From the NCBI GenBank assembly GCA_948470475.1, contig OX419342.1, positions 7,419,047-7,483,046 of the forward strand: a stretch of DNA of 64,000 nt, written 5' to 3'. The first letter of the stretch is position 1. Each line of letters opens with the position of its first letter. Under the pieces are notes generated by a model. The model was not told the DNA's origin. It made no database searches and saw nothing but the letters and a program-made list of their open reading frames with translations. This document shows, piece by piece, positions 25,001 through 34,260 of the stretch. This stretch comes from Galaxea fascicularis (Eukaryota > Cnidaria > Anthozoa > Scleractinia > Euphylliidae). The translations under genes and the position numbers were made by a program.

Positions 25001-26366
25001 CCATCAACCACATTCTCACTATTGTCAGGGTAATGTACAAGCTATTTTTTTATGCAATGGTCAGTCTATTAGTACATAGTTATGCCTTTTAACTCCTTGA
25101 TAGATACCCAACCCCACAAGTAGTCCTGTTGCTTTTCTCAACATCATGCTTGAATAAAGGATGTTGTTGTTGATTAGTCTAGAGGAGTTTGCGATAATTA
25201 TAGAAAAGATGCGCAAATTACATCATGAGGCCAGGAAAGTAAAACAGCAATGTATACAACCATAATTCCATTTGTGAGTGTGTACATACCCTGATTACAT
25301 ACAGAGGATGTCAGAATGTGTTAAGAACATGAGTCACGCTACTCGTCTGTGGCTCGTAGCGAACTTCTCTGTACTTCTTACCACATTTTGATGTCATCCT
25401 TGTGTTATCAGGGTACCGGAATTGAATCTATTTGTTAAGAATATTATCATACATTTAAAGTGCTGGTGAAGAGGATGTTGTTGATATAAGTTCATATGAT
25501 GAATCGAAATGCTATAGGTTGTTGTTGTTGTTGTGGTTGACTTGTTTTTTTAAAATAACTTACATTTATTTTTGTTTTAATTTACTTAGGTTGTGCTTAC
25601 AAGAAAGGTTTGTATCTTTTCTGCAATTGCTTTGCTTCCATCCTAACCTTTTTTATTTGAAACATCGCTTTCAAGACAGCAGAATTAAGCGTCTTCACGT
25701 TTCTCGCATTGTTTACCTTTCTTTTTTTTTTTTTTTGCTCTTGTTAAGCGCTTTTGAACTTTACGGATACTAGCGCTATATCAATATTTTATTATTATTC
25801 GTCTTAATGAGAGCTACAGTATATTTTCCCAGACCTTTTATTTGTTGTGTTTTGTAAGGATGGCTCCAACTTCATAGGAAGTAGTCTCCATAGGAAATCC
25901 TAAAAAGTGTTCACTTGAATAATTTACTTGTGCCAGAAGCTCCTAGGTTCAAACCACATACAGTCGTGATACAAGTCAGAAGCACTCTTCCGATGGTGGT
26001 AAAGAGGGGGCGAGGTGGGGGGGGGGGGGAAAGGGGGGGGTGTGTCTTGATCACGTTTCACAGAAAATAAAACGGTCCTTTCACAATTCACGAAAACATA
26101 ATACACAATAAAAATCACGGCGAATTAAACATTTATTTCTCGTTTCACGGAAAATATTTTGCAAAATCCCGTTTCACGGCCACTGTGGAAATCACGATTC
26201 TCGAGGGGAAAACAAGCCATTTCAGATTTCACGGGGGAAAAAAGTGCCGATCACGAGTCACGAAAATAATCTGAGTAATGAAGTCAAAGACCTTGAGGTC
26301 GTACTTGACCGTCACCTTACCTTTAAGAAACTATCTCCCTTAACCCTTTCCTCCCTAAGAGTGACT

Positions 26367-26411
<45 letters not shown>

Positions 26412-27379
26412 AGGGAGACCCCTCAGGGGTTAAAGGGTTAAAGCCCAGGTCAAACGTTTGGCCAGAGCTTGCGTGCGCTTGCGATGACTTGCGCGCAAGT
26501 CGACGCAAGTTTTTCATCGTTTGACCACCCAACCCAAGTCAATGCAAGTTGACTGATGTCCATTCGTTGTTATAGCAACCTATTAGCCAACGAAATACAG
26601 GATTTAAGGTTATATTTTGGCCGCTCGGGACTAAGCCCGTAACCTTGAAATGGTTTTTTTTTGCGACTTGCGTGTACTTGCGAGGAAACTTGCGAGTCCG
26701 TTTGGCCAGGGCTTAAAACTCACATCAACAACATTTACCGTTCTGTTTCACGTTCCATTCGCTACATTGGAAAAATTAGGAAATTCATTGTTCTATCCAA
26801 CTCTGCTACGGAGCGCCTTATACATGCTTTTATTTCTTCTAAACTTGATTATTTCAACATTATTCTCTATGGTCTACCCTCCTATGAGTACAACTACAAC
26901 GGTTGCAAAATACAGCTGCAAGGCTAACCGTCGGAGCCAAAACGTCAGCTCACATCACTTCAATTTTAAAGAGCCTACATTGGCTTCCTGTTAAAGAAAG
27001 AATAATTCAGTTTTAAAATTCTTCTGGTTACTTGTTCTCCACGGCTTTGCCCCTCCCTATTTAAACGAGCTTTTATTTCATTACACGACTCAGCGTTCAC
27101 TACGGTCAAGCAGTTTCAATTTGCTGTCTATTCCAAAGACTAAAACTGCTTCCTACGGAGACAGATCCTTCTCGGTTATCCCACGAAGGCTTTGCAACGA
27201 CCTGCTTAATATCATTAAACAGTGTTCGACCGTTGACTGTTTTAAATCGAGATTAAAAACTTTGTTTTTCAAGAGAGCTTTCTCGGATTAGGGTCTTTTG
27301 TTAGTTATTAGGGTTTTTATTTAAAGGATTGTAAAAAGCATCGAGATCTCCATGTGATGTATAATGCGTTTTTAAGCAC

Positions 27380-27440
<61 letters not shown>

Positions 27441-27552
27441 CATCATCATTTACCACCCTTTCTTATGGTACTTTTTTTTTCTTCCAGGTATCTGCGCCAT
27501 GTGTGGGAAACAAGTCTTGGACACTACAAACTACAGGCAAACTTCAGTGTAG
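11359..27552 (+). CDS. CRIPT: CRIPT, cysteine-rich PDZ-binding protein
   Basis: Six exons join in one frame with GT-AG borders: 11359-11374 (MVCDK plus one base), 21941-22006, 23331-23385, 24950-25029, 25590-25607 and 27488-27552. They total 300 bases, or 99 residues; human CRIPT has 101. The protein shows the family's paired cysteines: CDKC at the start, CRIC after FNPYSTFNK, the HSHYCQGC segment and CAMCGKQVLD near the end. It ends YRQTSV, a class-I PDZ ligand; in vertebrates the same kind of tail binds the third PDZ domain of PSD-95. CRIPT also acts in minor-spliceosome and microtubule contexts in vertebrates. Exon 5 is only 18 bases. Intron 1 is 10.6 kb and most introns hold transposons. 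Exon 1 is short, so its call depends on fit rather than length. Confidence 0.93.
12520..17420. repeat. Complex array of direct and inverted repeats in CRIPT intron 1
   Basis: Two repeat modules alternate. Module A (about 570 bases; contains gcggcattttagcgcgagcc, the cggcctgaagac complement and aacgggtcgggc) occurs at about 12780-13345, 13945-14510 and 14510-15095, and reversed at about 16385-16950; a diverged half copy precedes at 12600-12780. Module B (about 600 bases; contains ggccctttttaccacacgct) occurs at about 13345-13945 and, truncated, 15095-15255. It is reversed at about 16090-16385 and 16950-17420. The two sides thus form a large foldback around a middle of about 830 bases. Open frames inside recur with the repeat and are not genes. 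Confidence 0.75.
15680..16092. repeat. Dispersed MITE-like repeat with GCCGTC-rich end
   Basis: The element runs from agagagcttaaagacgaagg to the tandem gccgtc/gccgtt tract and gctacacctctctaat. A second copy is at about 46195-46560, sharing gccacaaaacaataggctta-like, tctgcacgtgcgttttaga/c and gagcgtatgacg words in the same order. The hexanucleotide-like GCCGTC tract (about 16009-16077) sits at one end. Fragments of the same terminal tract occur at about 50185-50240. Confidence 0.65.
17778..18776 (+). pseudogene. 5'-truncated non-LTR retrotransposon reverse transcriptase
   Basis: A 332-codon frame encodes the second half of a reverse transcriptase: SGVPQGSILGPLFF (RT motif 4), then IALFADDCK (catalytic FADD motif C), then the long C-terminal thumb region with NVEYCSVVWSPY and LERVQRRATKFIL, typical of Jockey/CR1-like LINE ORF2. 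The first 400 or so residues (endonuclease and early RT) are missing. The 5' end coincides with a short direct duplication of ggatggctaacgt at about 17763-17788. It lies in sense orientation in CRIPT intron 1. The frame is intact to its stop, which suggests a fairly recent insertion. Confidence 0.9.
19119..21675 (-). CDS. Unrecognised three-exon gene nested in CRIPT intron 1
   Basis: Read on the minus strand, exon 1 is 21675-21541 (starts MMPRRREWPSDF, ends before gtaagt), exon 2 is 19756-19626 (after ttccttttcag, ends before gtaggt) and exon 3 is 19200-19119 (after a T-rich tract ending gttgcag, stop TAA). Phases are 0 and 2 and fit exactly, giving 348 bases and 115 residues. A poly(A) signal AATAAA overlaps the stop (19123-19118). 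The protein is basic, with an acidic SSSDEED patch around residue 38, a central KYGALREASSNAGKW block and a lysine/glutamate-rich tail ending TCSFQ. No membrane segment or signal peptide is evident. I do not recognise the family. Three splice pairs, phase agreement and a poly(A) signal make a real gene likely. Confidence 0.6.
20955..21340 (+). repeat. Two-copy tandem repeat of about 190 bp
   Basis: Copy 1 (about 20955-21132) and copy 2 (about 21145-21337) share gaagctttac/gcaa, aatattgaggtcattgc, cctcgatg-gtcgc, ggaaaaacggaaacaaac and atattgaaagtga in the same order. It lies within the long intron between exons 1 and 2 of the nested minus-strand gene. Confidence 0.7.
22064..22101. repeat. Perfect 18-bp hairpin
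   Basis: gtctgtgatgagaagaaa and its exact reverse complement are separated by two bases. The preceding 45 bases contain shorter repeats of gatgggtct. It lies in CRIPT intron 2, about 60 bases after exon 2. Confidence 0.7.
22300..22640. repeat. Pair of foldback repeats built from AATTGGAC words
   Basis: An outer imperfect palindrome spans about 22306-22420 (aattggaccaagtggagtac and its complement, with acaattcagggagta inside). A second, perfect palindrome spans about 22573-22637: gtgtccaattacaggtatcc and its complement flank a 12-base spacer. The two probably belong to one non-autonomous element. Confidence 0.6.
23521..24442. mobile_element. TIR element inserted in the SINE, piggyBac-like ends
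   Basis: Left end CCCTTTGAATGCCAA and right end TTGGCATTCAAAGGG are exact inverted repeats of 15 bases. The right flank is TTAA (24443-24446) and the left flank is TTCA (23517-23520), close to the TTAA duplication made by piggyBac-type elements, whose ends also begin CCC. It contains a hairpin element and an acidic open frame but no recognisable transposase. Confidence 0.55.
23560..23718. repeat. Palindromic MITE inside the TIR element
   Basis: Long imperfect arms start gttacaagttaaatttcatc and end in the complement gatcaattttaacctgtaac. Both arms share tttaacctagg, aaaatgaaattcctttgtct and their complements, with about 22 bases between them. TATA-rich flanks. Confidence 0.7.
24097..24448 (+). 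other. Acidic serine-rich open frame at the end of the TIR element
   Basis: About 117 open codons without a clear start encode a Glu/Ser/Asp-rich stretch (SGSEADDESGVEGESFEE, SEDSESEEET) followed by a basic tail that ends within the terminal repeat. Acidic N-termini are known in piggyBac transposases, but the orientation and the stop inside the TIR make that unproven. It may be a captured or chance low-complexity frame. Confidence 0.3.
24606..24735 (+). repeat. (GAT)n-rich microsatellite
   Basis: Imperfect gatgatggtgat and aataataat runs over about 130 bases, in CRIPT intron 3 just after the SINE body. Confidence 0.9.
25980..26275 (+). repeat. G-rich tract and TTTCACGG-rich stretch
   Basis: A near-continuous G run at about 26002-26041 is followed to 26275 by many variants of ttcacgg/atcacga in both orientations, giving a degenerate short repeat. 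No gene is seen. Confidence 0.5.
26340..26441. repeat. Small TTAACCCTTT-ended MITE nested in the LINE
   Basis: Left ttaaccctttcctcccta and right ttaaagggttaa are inverted repeats; the element is about 100 bases and bounded by TTAA on each side. It interrupts the LINE coding sequence after the LTFKK codons. Confidence 0.55.
26442..26712. repeat. Second TTAA-flanked MITE nested in the LINE
   Basis: Left agcccaggtcaaacgtttgg and right ccgtttggccagggc are inverted repeats, bounded by TTAA at 26438-26441 and 26713-26716. The interior has repeated cttgcg/gcaagt words. Immediately after it the LINE frame resumes with the HINNIY codons. Confidence 0.6.
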
Positions 27553-27840
27553 CTGAATACGAAACTGTTAGCATTTATGCATGGAATTGTACAATGTAAA
27601 AAAGGCGACATGAGAAAATTGCGGACTCTTTATGTTGTTGCAAAACAAACTACAAACAAACTTCAGTGTGGCTTTGAATACTTAGCTGTTCACATTCACG
27701 CATGAAAGTATACGATGTAAAAAGGCATCGTCAGAAAATTACAGGATCAATGTGTAAATTTATGTTGCTGCAAAACAAACTACAGACAAACGCCAGTGTA
27801 TGCAAAGAGCGAACTGTTTTGTAAAGGCAGCGTGTGAAAA
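27530..27840 (+). repeat. Three-copy tandem repeat overlapping the CRIPT stop codon
   Basis: The segment that encodes the last CRIPT residues (aaactacaggcaaacttcag, from about 27528) recurs downstream as aaactacaaacaaacttcag (about 27647) and aaactacagacaaacgccag (about 27776). Each copy is followed by similar text (ctgaatac or similar, cgcatg-a, gtacaatgtaaaaa, tgttgctgcaaaac). The period is about 120-130 bases. The second and third copies lie in the 3' untranslated or downstream region. Confidence 0.75.
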
Positions 27841-27950
27841 CAACACACCTTGTAACCTTATTGGCTAATAATTAGCCCATAAGGCGAAGCCGAATGGGCT
27901 ATTGACCCGGGGCCCTTGAGGGCGAAGGGTCTAATTGTTTTAGTATCACC

Positions 27951-27986
<36 letters not shown>

Positions 27987-29340
27987 CAAATGCAAGTTGA
28001 AATGAGATGCAATTATTTGGGAATAAAACGAAGGAAAGCGTCATACTCGATTGCTACTCGAAGCGTAGCCAATCAAAATGCAGGACTTGCATTGGTCCAC
28101 CATTTGATGATACTAAACAGGATTATCCCCTTAAAGCTTTGTTTGTTTTGAAGAAATAAAAAAAAAACAATAGACGCAATGTAGAGGAGCTTTCTTGTAA
28201 ATATCATATTTTTATTTTCTTGATTGTATCACACATTTCTCAGGGGCACCCAACGAGCCAAATCAACCAAGTGCTGTAAAAAGGCATTTTTAAGTACCTC
28301 GTGGTGTTTGTAGCCTGTTTAAAGTGATGTTTCCAGTAGCTAGACGAATTTGATCTGTTCGGATTCTTCAGCTGAAACTTTAATTGCCTGAAAAAATTTT
28401 AGGGAACAAAATCTTCCTTTGAGAAATTGCCAGCTAAAGTAAACTTTACACGAACTTTCTAGGGAAGTATTTGCTTTCCGAAACTGCTAGCTGACATTTT
28501 TGACTGTCAAATCCTTCCGAAAACGTCAGGGGCTATTATTCTGCCATTGTGTATCTTTTAGGCCAAGTTTCAGTAACGAGAATCCAAGTGCACTCTTTCA
28601 TGGACACCGAAAACCTTAGGCGAACCAGCCTCCACCGAACGGACATCTACCGAAACTTGTCGTTGAGTGCCTCAGTGGTGACAATTTTGCTACGAAGGTT
28701 GGGGGGGGGGGGGGGGGGCTTTTTGACCCGCGGCCCAAATGAAATGGAAGTGTTGCAGATAACATATGATGACTCCGAACGTCTTTTTGGTGCCGTAGCA
28801 ACTCGCCCAATGAAACTAACAGGCACGGAAGAAAAGACGGGGACACCCAAACCGTAAGCAAAAAGCTGGGAAGCAGTGCCATTTACGGAGTTTTTTGTCG
28901 GCAAGCTAGCACCGTTTGGTCTGTTTTGGTAGAATGCTTTTTTTTTTTTTGGGGGGGGGGGGTGGGGGGGGACAGTTCGATGACCTCCGAAGATCCTAGC
29001 TGGTCCTGTTCTGCCCCTAAAAAGACACAGCTATCTCTTGTGAATAGGCACGCTGTTCGTTGTCTGTTGTCCTGACCTCAACATCCATATTGTCTTAACT
29101 GATCTTTTCTTATTTCTTATACTACTAATTCAGCGAATTTGGTTCAGTGAAACATCAAGCCATTTCTTGTTTGATGATCATTCCCTTTATTCTCATAACC
29201 CGTGTCTTGCCTGAAATGGTGATAATGTAAGGAGAAAGTAGGCTCTGGTCACTATCATGGCCTAAAGGGTTAGGGTCGAGACTCGAGAAGAACATAAGCG
29301 CGTAAAGGCCATTTTGTCAGCATTACATTCCGTTCACAGT
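27841..29340. other. Intergenic, no supported gene
   Basis: A small palindrome-like stretch (gcccataaggcgaagccgaa, then tgggc) lies at about 27877-27899. Poly-G tracts are seen near 28700-28717 and 28952-28970. Open frames across the G runs on both strands are short and lack splice context. No gene is supported. Confidence 0.4.
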
Positions 29341-29900
29341 AGCCGCGTCGGACACCTCATGTAATTTACACAACGGAATTTTCCCATCTACGTAAGTCGC
29401 CCCTTTCTACACAAGGGGTGCTTTCCATTCGACGAAATTTTCGAAAATTTCGGGTGGGAATTGAATGGAACAGGATCTTTTCCGGGAAAGATTTTCGAAA
29501 ATTTAGGACAAGCTTTTCAGTGTTCCCGAAAAGTGGGAGTGACGACCGAGAATAAGCCCGTTCCATTCGAGACCGAAATTTCCGAAAATTCAAACCGAAA
29601 ATTTTGGGGGAATGGAAAGCGCCCAAGGTACAACTTTTATATCACGCTGAGATGATACTTCAAGCTCGAAATGTTCATGAAATAGTCTTCAATTTTAAAG
29701 AAAAAAAACTTGTTATGACAGGTAGTGGGATTAACACACTAACCAGTAGACAACCGCAGATTTGTTGAATGCTAAGGAAACAATTTAAATATATACAGCA
29801 ACAAGCGCAAGCCTAACCCTGATCTGAAAAAAGGAGTGACTTGAAAGAGAAAACTACATTGTGTAAATTGCATGAGGTGTCCGAAGGAGCTACGGCGGCT
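29341..29900. mobile_element. TIR element of about 560 bp with a nested MITE
   Basis: The left segment agccgcgtcggacacctcat plus gtaatttacacaa is repeated in reverse at about 29855-29900 (ttgtgtaaattgcatgaggt, then gtccgaagg). The smaller hairpin at 29416-29624 lies inside. Confidence 0.5.
29416..29624. repeat. MITE with GGGNGCTTTCCATTC ends
   Basis: Left gggtgctttccattcgacga and right ggggaatggaaagcgccc are inverted. Inner ttttcgaaaatttcgg-like words repeat in both orientations. Open frames on both strands mirror each other because of the palindrome. Confidence 0.7.
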
Positions 29901-30243
29901 GGGATCTATTGATAACGTATACGCTGCTTTAGGGATAGAAGCGCGCTTGCGCACAAGTTGCAGGGTTCCACGCTTTAGGACACAAATTCAAACTACTTTA
30001 ATCTCACGCGACTTTCACGTGACTTTTTTTTTTGCAGTAGCCGAACTTTTTTAGAAAAAAATTATCATAATGTCACGCCTTGAAAACATCCCTTAATTTT
30101 TGCATTTCCCAGTTTGTTCTTTATTATATTGAAGGACCACATTCGATTGATCAGTGGAATGACAAACAGGTGAAAATGATAAACGATACACTGTACTGCC
30201 AAAATCTGAAAACAATGGTATGGGGCGCATCACCCGAATTTGA

Positions 30244-30411
30244 ATAGGCCATTTCCAAATTACCTCAGGCCTTACAAAGCGAGTCTTGGTGCTCATCCTT
30301 TCACATGCAAATCAATTTTGATTCACATGAAAATGAGTTTAATTTGCGTGTAAATTAAAATCAAGACCCGCTTTGAAAAAGAGGCCTGAGGTAATTCGGA
30401 AATGGCCTATT
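30244..30411. repeat. Palindromic MITE with AATAGGCCATTTCC ends
   Basis: Left aataggccatttccaaatta and right taattcggaaatggcctatt are near-perfect inverted repeats, followed inward by cctcaggcc on both sides. About 168 bases, non-coding, just downstream of the first GPCR. Confidence 0.8.
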
Positions 30412-30611
30412 AGATTGGGCCTTATTATAATGGCGACTAATTTTCCCTAATTAAATTACTTCCCTGACTGAGCCTTGATTAGTGTGTATGTAATCTCTAT
30501 TTCTTTAACCAATCAATCAAAAGTGTAATTCAGTTGTTAGCTAAACTGATGATCCGTGAAAACAAACTTTATTTGGCTTTTTGTGTAATACTAAAGTCAG
30601 GTACTGCCACC

Positions 30612-31556
30612 TTAAACCGAAGGACACCAAAGTTTTGCGACAGTACTCTTTACAGCTTGCCTCACTTCCCTCATCTTCCAGCAGTAAAGAATTGGGTTCA
30701 GCGAGGAATTTAAGAAAACCAAAGTGATGGCAATTCTGTTGGCCAGAACATGCCACGAAGATAACTTGCTTTCAGTCGATAGCAATGTCGCTATACCATT
30801 AGGCAGGTAACAAGCAACCAACGTCAGCTGCAGCCACAGCGCGCTGGAAACTGCCTTGCGGTATCGCGCCACGTTGATTTGGCCCGAATAGCTTGGTTGC
30901 TCATTTTCAACTTCTTGAACTTGATTTTGACGTTCACGGAGCTTGAGAAAAATCTTTGTGTAAGAAACTGAAGAGACTATCAAACAGAACGCGGTAACAA
31001 AGTGGGTATATCTAACAGCAACTTGGTTATCTTTCACGTACATTGTTGAACAGACGATAGAAATAACCCAAAATATAATCACGGTAATGTAAGTGTGCCT
31101 TACCGTAACAACCTGTCTGTATTTGAGTCCCATCGATAGCGCGAGAAGTCGATCCACGCTGATGGCGGTCATGGTCAACAGGGACATTCCACACAAAATG
31201 TAACTAGTTATAACAAGAGCGACAAATGCATGGCGACAGATGTCCCAATTTTTGTTCATCAAAGACATCCAATATAGAACAGCCACAGGCTCCGAAATAA
31301 GACCGACGCAAAGATCGGTGGTCGCCAAACATCGAAGAAGAATTTTGGACGGCTGGTGAAGGGAAGTCTCCTTGTGAAGGGCGACAACGATCAGAGTGTT
31401 CCCCAGAAATGCAGTGATGGCAAGAAAAACGTTGACTATCACTGCAAAGTTTGTCGACTCTTGGAGTATCCCATCAGCTAGATCATCTGCATCTGAGCAG
31501 TATTGGTATTCAAATTTCGTTTCTTTTTCACTTCCAGTGAAGTTGGGACTTGCCAT
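30612..31556 (-). CDS. Class-A (rhodopsin-like) GPCR, intronless
   Basis: A 314-residue frame starting with ATG at 31556 encodes seven hydrophobic segments. TM1 contains FLGNTLIVVAL (N1.50). TM2 has ATTDL (D2.50). A cysteine precedes TM3 (WDICRHAF). TM3 ends AISVDRLLALS, with DRL in place of DRY. TM6 carries CYLP in place of CWxP. TM7 has LNPILYCW (NPxxY). The N-terminus is short with N-glycosylation sites (NFT). The loops and tail are short, as in the adenosine/melanocortin-like receptors that are expanded in anthozoans. The ligand cannot be read from sequence. A paralogue in the same orientation lies at 33334-34260. Confidence 0.92.
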   Translation of the reverse strand: MASPNFTGSEKETKFEYQYCSDADDLADGILQESTNFAVIVNVFLAITAFLGNTLIVVALHKETSLHQPSKILLRCLATTDLCVGLISEPVAVLYWMSLMNKNWDICRHAFVALVITSYILCGMSLLTMTAISVDRLLALSMGLKYRQVVTVRHTYITVIIFWVISIVCSTMYVKDNQVAVRYTHFVTAFCLIVSSVSYTKIFLKLRERQNQVQEVENEQPSYSGQINVARYRKAVSSALWLQLTLVACYLPNGIATLLSTESKLSSWHVLANRIAITLVFLNSSLNPILYCWKMREVRQAVKSTVAKLWCPSV

Positions 31557-32205
31557 GTTCCTGTTTTAGTAATCTTAATTAGTAGCTGTAATTTCACTTG
31601 ATCTCACGTTTCATGGCCACTTTTGCGAGTCATGAAATAAATATTGCCAAGACTTCCGTACGTTATGTATTTTCTCCTTCATTATCTCAAATAAACCACT
31701 AATTTATTTAAGTTATCAGTTGAAACATCGGATATGTGTGTCCAAAGTTGAATTAATTATCGAACCTGGCAATATAAAGCGGAAAATTATAGTCGAAATC
31801 TTGAAGTTTTTTGACGTCCAGCATTAGAAATGAGCTTTAAACTTCGCAAAACGCGAAATACCTTTTCAAATTGTTAACATTTATTGTCGCTTTGCACATG
31901 TAAAATAAATATTTACTTCTGCCACATCAGCTAAAAGATTCTTCTATTTGCTTACGAGACATCTTGTCTAAAATGCGCGGTACCATAAAGGTTTGGGAGT
32001 GAAAGCAAACGTCTTGTTTCATTATTTAAGTTGATCAGGTACATTGGTCAACAATGAGGAATTTAAAACATTTAACTAATATTTCGTCAACTTAATTAAA
32101 ATATTTCCGTTTGCTTTTCGTCAAAAATGCCGCGCACTGACGTCCAAAATAGCTAAAAATGGATTCGTTCTCCCCCACCCCCCCCCCCCAAAAAAAAACG
32201 CCCAG

Positions 32206-32484
32206 TTGACGTTAATTAAGCGGGAAGAACTGAATATATCGATGGCTCCTAACGTTATAGTCAGCAAGCTAGCAATCTTAGATGGTCATTTCCGGAGTAT
32301 AAAATCAAGGGTCGATATTAGTTCCGACCTCGACCGTGCATGTAAAGTTGCTTTCCAAGCTCCATTGTTGCCAACTTTGATAACATACAGAAAAAAGTCA
32401 GGTCCAGTTGTCATACCAAGGTCTGGAACCCAAAGACATGCAAACTCTTTTATAGTAAGAGCCGGAAGGCTGCTAAATTCTTAA
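32206..32484 (+). pseudogene. Small LINE C-terminal remnant
   Basis: The frame's end reads GPVVIPRSGTQRHANSFIVR followed by AGRLLNS and a stop. This resembles the extreme C-terminus of non-LTR retrotransposon ORF2 proteins (pattern: VVPRSRT, then NSF, R and ARLWNS). Nothing else of the element is seen, and there is no clear ATG. It lies between the two GPCR genes. Confidence 0.35.
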
Positions 32485-33333
32485 ATGTATAATGTACTTA
32501 GCTATCTATATTTATATTTGTATTAATCATTTCCAGGTGAAACCGTGAGGTCTGAAAATCATTTTTATTGTAATTTTACATTATTTCTTATACTGTAAAT
32601 CCATTGTATTTCTCTGTCAAAGATGGATCATTAAGGTTATTAATATAGCAGCTCTAGCTTAGGCGGAACTACAATGCCATAACACTCGCTTGTGAGGACA
32701 GATAATAGAATTAGACTTTGCCCTTAAGTGCAGAAATCAACGGAATAATGACACCATGCACTGAAAGGCCTATCAACTGACGTGTCCTGACAAACTAGTT
32801 TAACAGGAGTTGAATAAACCGGAGTTTATGAGTTTATGCGTAGCCTCGCATTGTTATTCAAGAGTGATCGAAATTCATAATGGCGAGCAAGTAAGCAAAT
32901 GTACGACTGGAAGAGGCCGAAAGTTTAACATTCCTCTCAGCAGGACATCGTCCAGACAACGAACGTTTCCGGCATTGTAGAACTATTGGTCTCAGGATCA
33001 ATTTAAAACTAAGCTGTTCGGAATAAGCTTTTGCACGCCTATTTTTGAACACTCGTTAAAGTTAATTGTGTTGTAATATTTACTGTTAGATCATGAGAAA
33101 CCCCACCGGGCGGGGGGTGACAATAAAGTATGTACACTTGTGACTCAACAATATCGAAACAAGAGCTCAGTGCGTGCCGATATTTAATCAAGTATTTGGT
33201 ATTGACATCCAACTCGGAAAATTCTTTGCGAGGTTGCATTTTATTTATTTGCTGCCTAACCCCGCTTTATGACTGTAGTTGTACCTGGAATAATGAGTGG
33301 TTCCTGGATTTTGCTGTATTCTTCTCTTGTGTC

Positions 33334-34260
33334 TTAGTTCCGTGATTTGCAAATATTTTTTATTGTTCCCAGTACTGCCAGCCTCACTCTTCTCATCCTC
33401 CAGCAATAGAGAATCGGGTTTAATGATGAATTCAGGAAAACCAAAGTCATTGTGATTTGCTGGCCGACCAAAACAAAACTTGAAAACACCGTTTGAGACT
33501 GAGTAGCCAACAGTAACATAACGCTCTGTGGTAAATAACAAACAGCCAAAGCCAACAGGAGCCATAGGGCAGTGGTGAGTGACCTCCTGTATCGCGTTTT
33601 ACTGGCTTGTCTAACTTGATTAGATTGTCCACTGTCTTGGACATGACTCTGACGTTTGCGAAGAGTTAAGAAGATCTTTGTGTAAGCGATTACTGTGATA
33701 ATAAGACACAGTGCTGCAAATATGTTAGTGTATCTAAAAGTTACCACGTTATACTGCAAGTACATCACGGATGAGACAATCGACGCAATCCAAAACAAAG
33801 TTACGATGGTGTAACTTCGCTTTATAGTCACAACTTGCCTGTATCTGAACCCAAGTGACAGGGCTAAAAATCTGTCCACACTAACGGCAGTTACTGTCAG
33901 AAAGGACATGCAACCAAAAATAGAGCCTGATACAACAAGAGAAATAAATGCATAGCGACAAATTTTCCAGCGTTCACTGATCAGTGATGTCCAAACAACC
34001 ACAGCAAGAGGCTCGCGGACAATACCAGCAAAGAGATCGGTTGACACTATGGAAAAAATCAGGAGTTTGGAAGGCGGATGTAGTGAAGAGTCCTTGTGAA
34101 GGACGACTAGAATCAGAGTATTCTCCAAAATTGCAGTAAAGGAAAGAAAAATAGTAAACACTATAAGCCACATCAAATGGTCGTGTATTTCCTCACGAAA
34201 CTCCGCTGAACAAAGAACTTCTTCAAGGTTTAAAGCTGTTGTTATGTTTGCCATCACCAT
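33334..34260 (-). CDS. Class-A GPCR, tandem paralogue
   Basis: A 308-residue intronless frame starts with ATG at 34260; a second ATG follows two codons later, and the product contains an NIT glycosylation site. TM1 contains LENTLILVVL (E before N1.50 where the neighbour has G). TM2 has VSTDLFAG. TM3 ends AVSVDRFLALS (DRF). TM6 carries CYLP and TM7 LNPILYCW. It shares YRQVVT, SSLNPILYCW and the short tail with the receptor at 30612-31556, so the two arose by local duplication. Ligand unknown. Confidence 0.92.
   Translation of the reverse strand: MVMANITTALNLEEVLCSAEFREEIHDHLMWLIVFTIFLSFTAILENTLILVVLHKDSSLHPPSKLLIFSIVSTDLFAGIVREPLAVVVWTSLISERWKICRYAFISLVVSGSIFGCMSFLTVTAVSVDRFLALSLGFRYRQVVTIKRSYTIVTLFWIASIVSSVMYLQYNVVTFRYTNIFAALCLIITVIAYTKIFLTLRKRQSHVQDSGQSNQVRQASKTRYRRSLTTALWLLLALAVCYLPQSVMLLLATQSQTVFSSFVLVGQQITMTLVFLNSSLNPILYCWRMRRVRLAVLGTIKNICKSRN

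Larger units (their letters stand above)
26276..27446 (+). pseudogene. 3' fragment of a CR1/L2-like LINE with (TTA)n tail
   Basis: The remains of the RT C-terminal region begin VKDLEVVLDRHLTF at about 26283. They resume after nested insertions as HINNIYRSVSRSIRYIGKI, SSKLDYFNIILYGLP, then frame-shifted HWLPVKER, GDRSFSVIPRRLCND and CFKSRLKTLFFKRAF up to about 27290. The 3' end runs into tttaagcacttattattatt and a long (TTA)n tract (27377-27439), the usual tail of this LINE class. It is 5'-truncated, frameshifted and interrupted at 26340-26716. Located in CRIPT intron 5. Confidence 0.85.

Noticed and set aside
27354..27599. Open frame with a long tyrosine run
   Set aside because: It is the (TTA)n tail of the LINE read in one frame and then runs out of frame through CRIPT exon 6.
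28549..28904. Frames on both strands across a poly-G run near 28700
   Set aside because: Glycine and proline runs from the G tract; no splice sites or homology.
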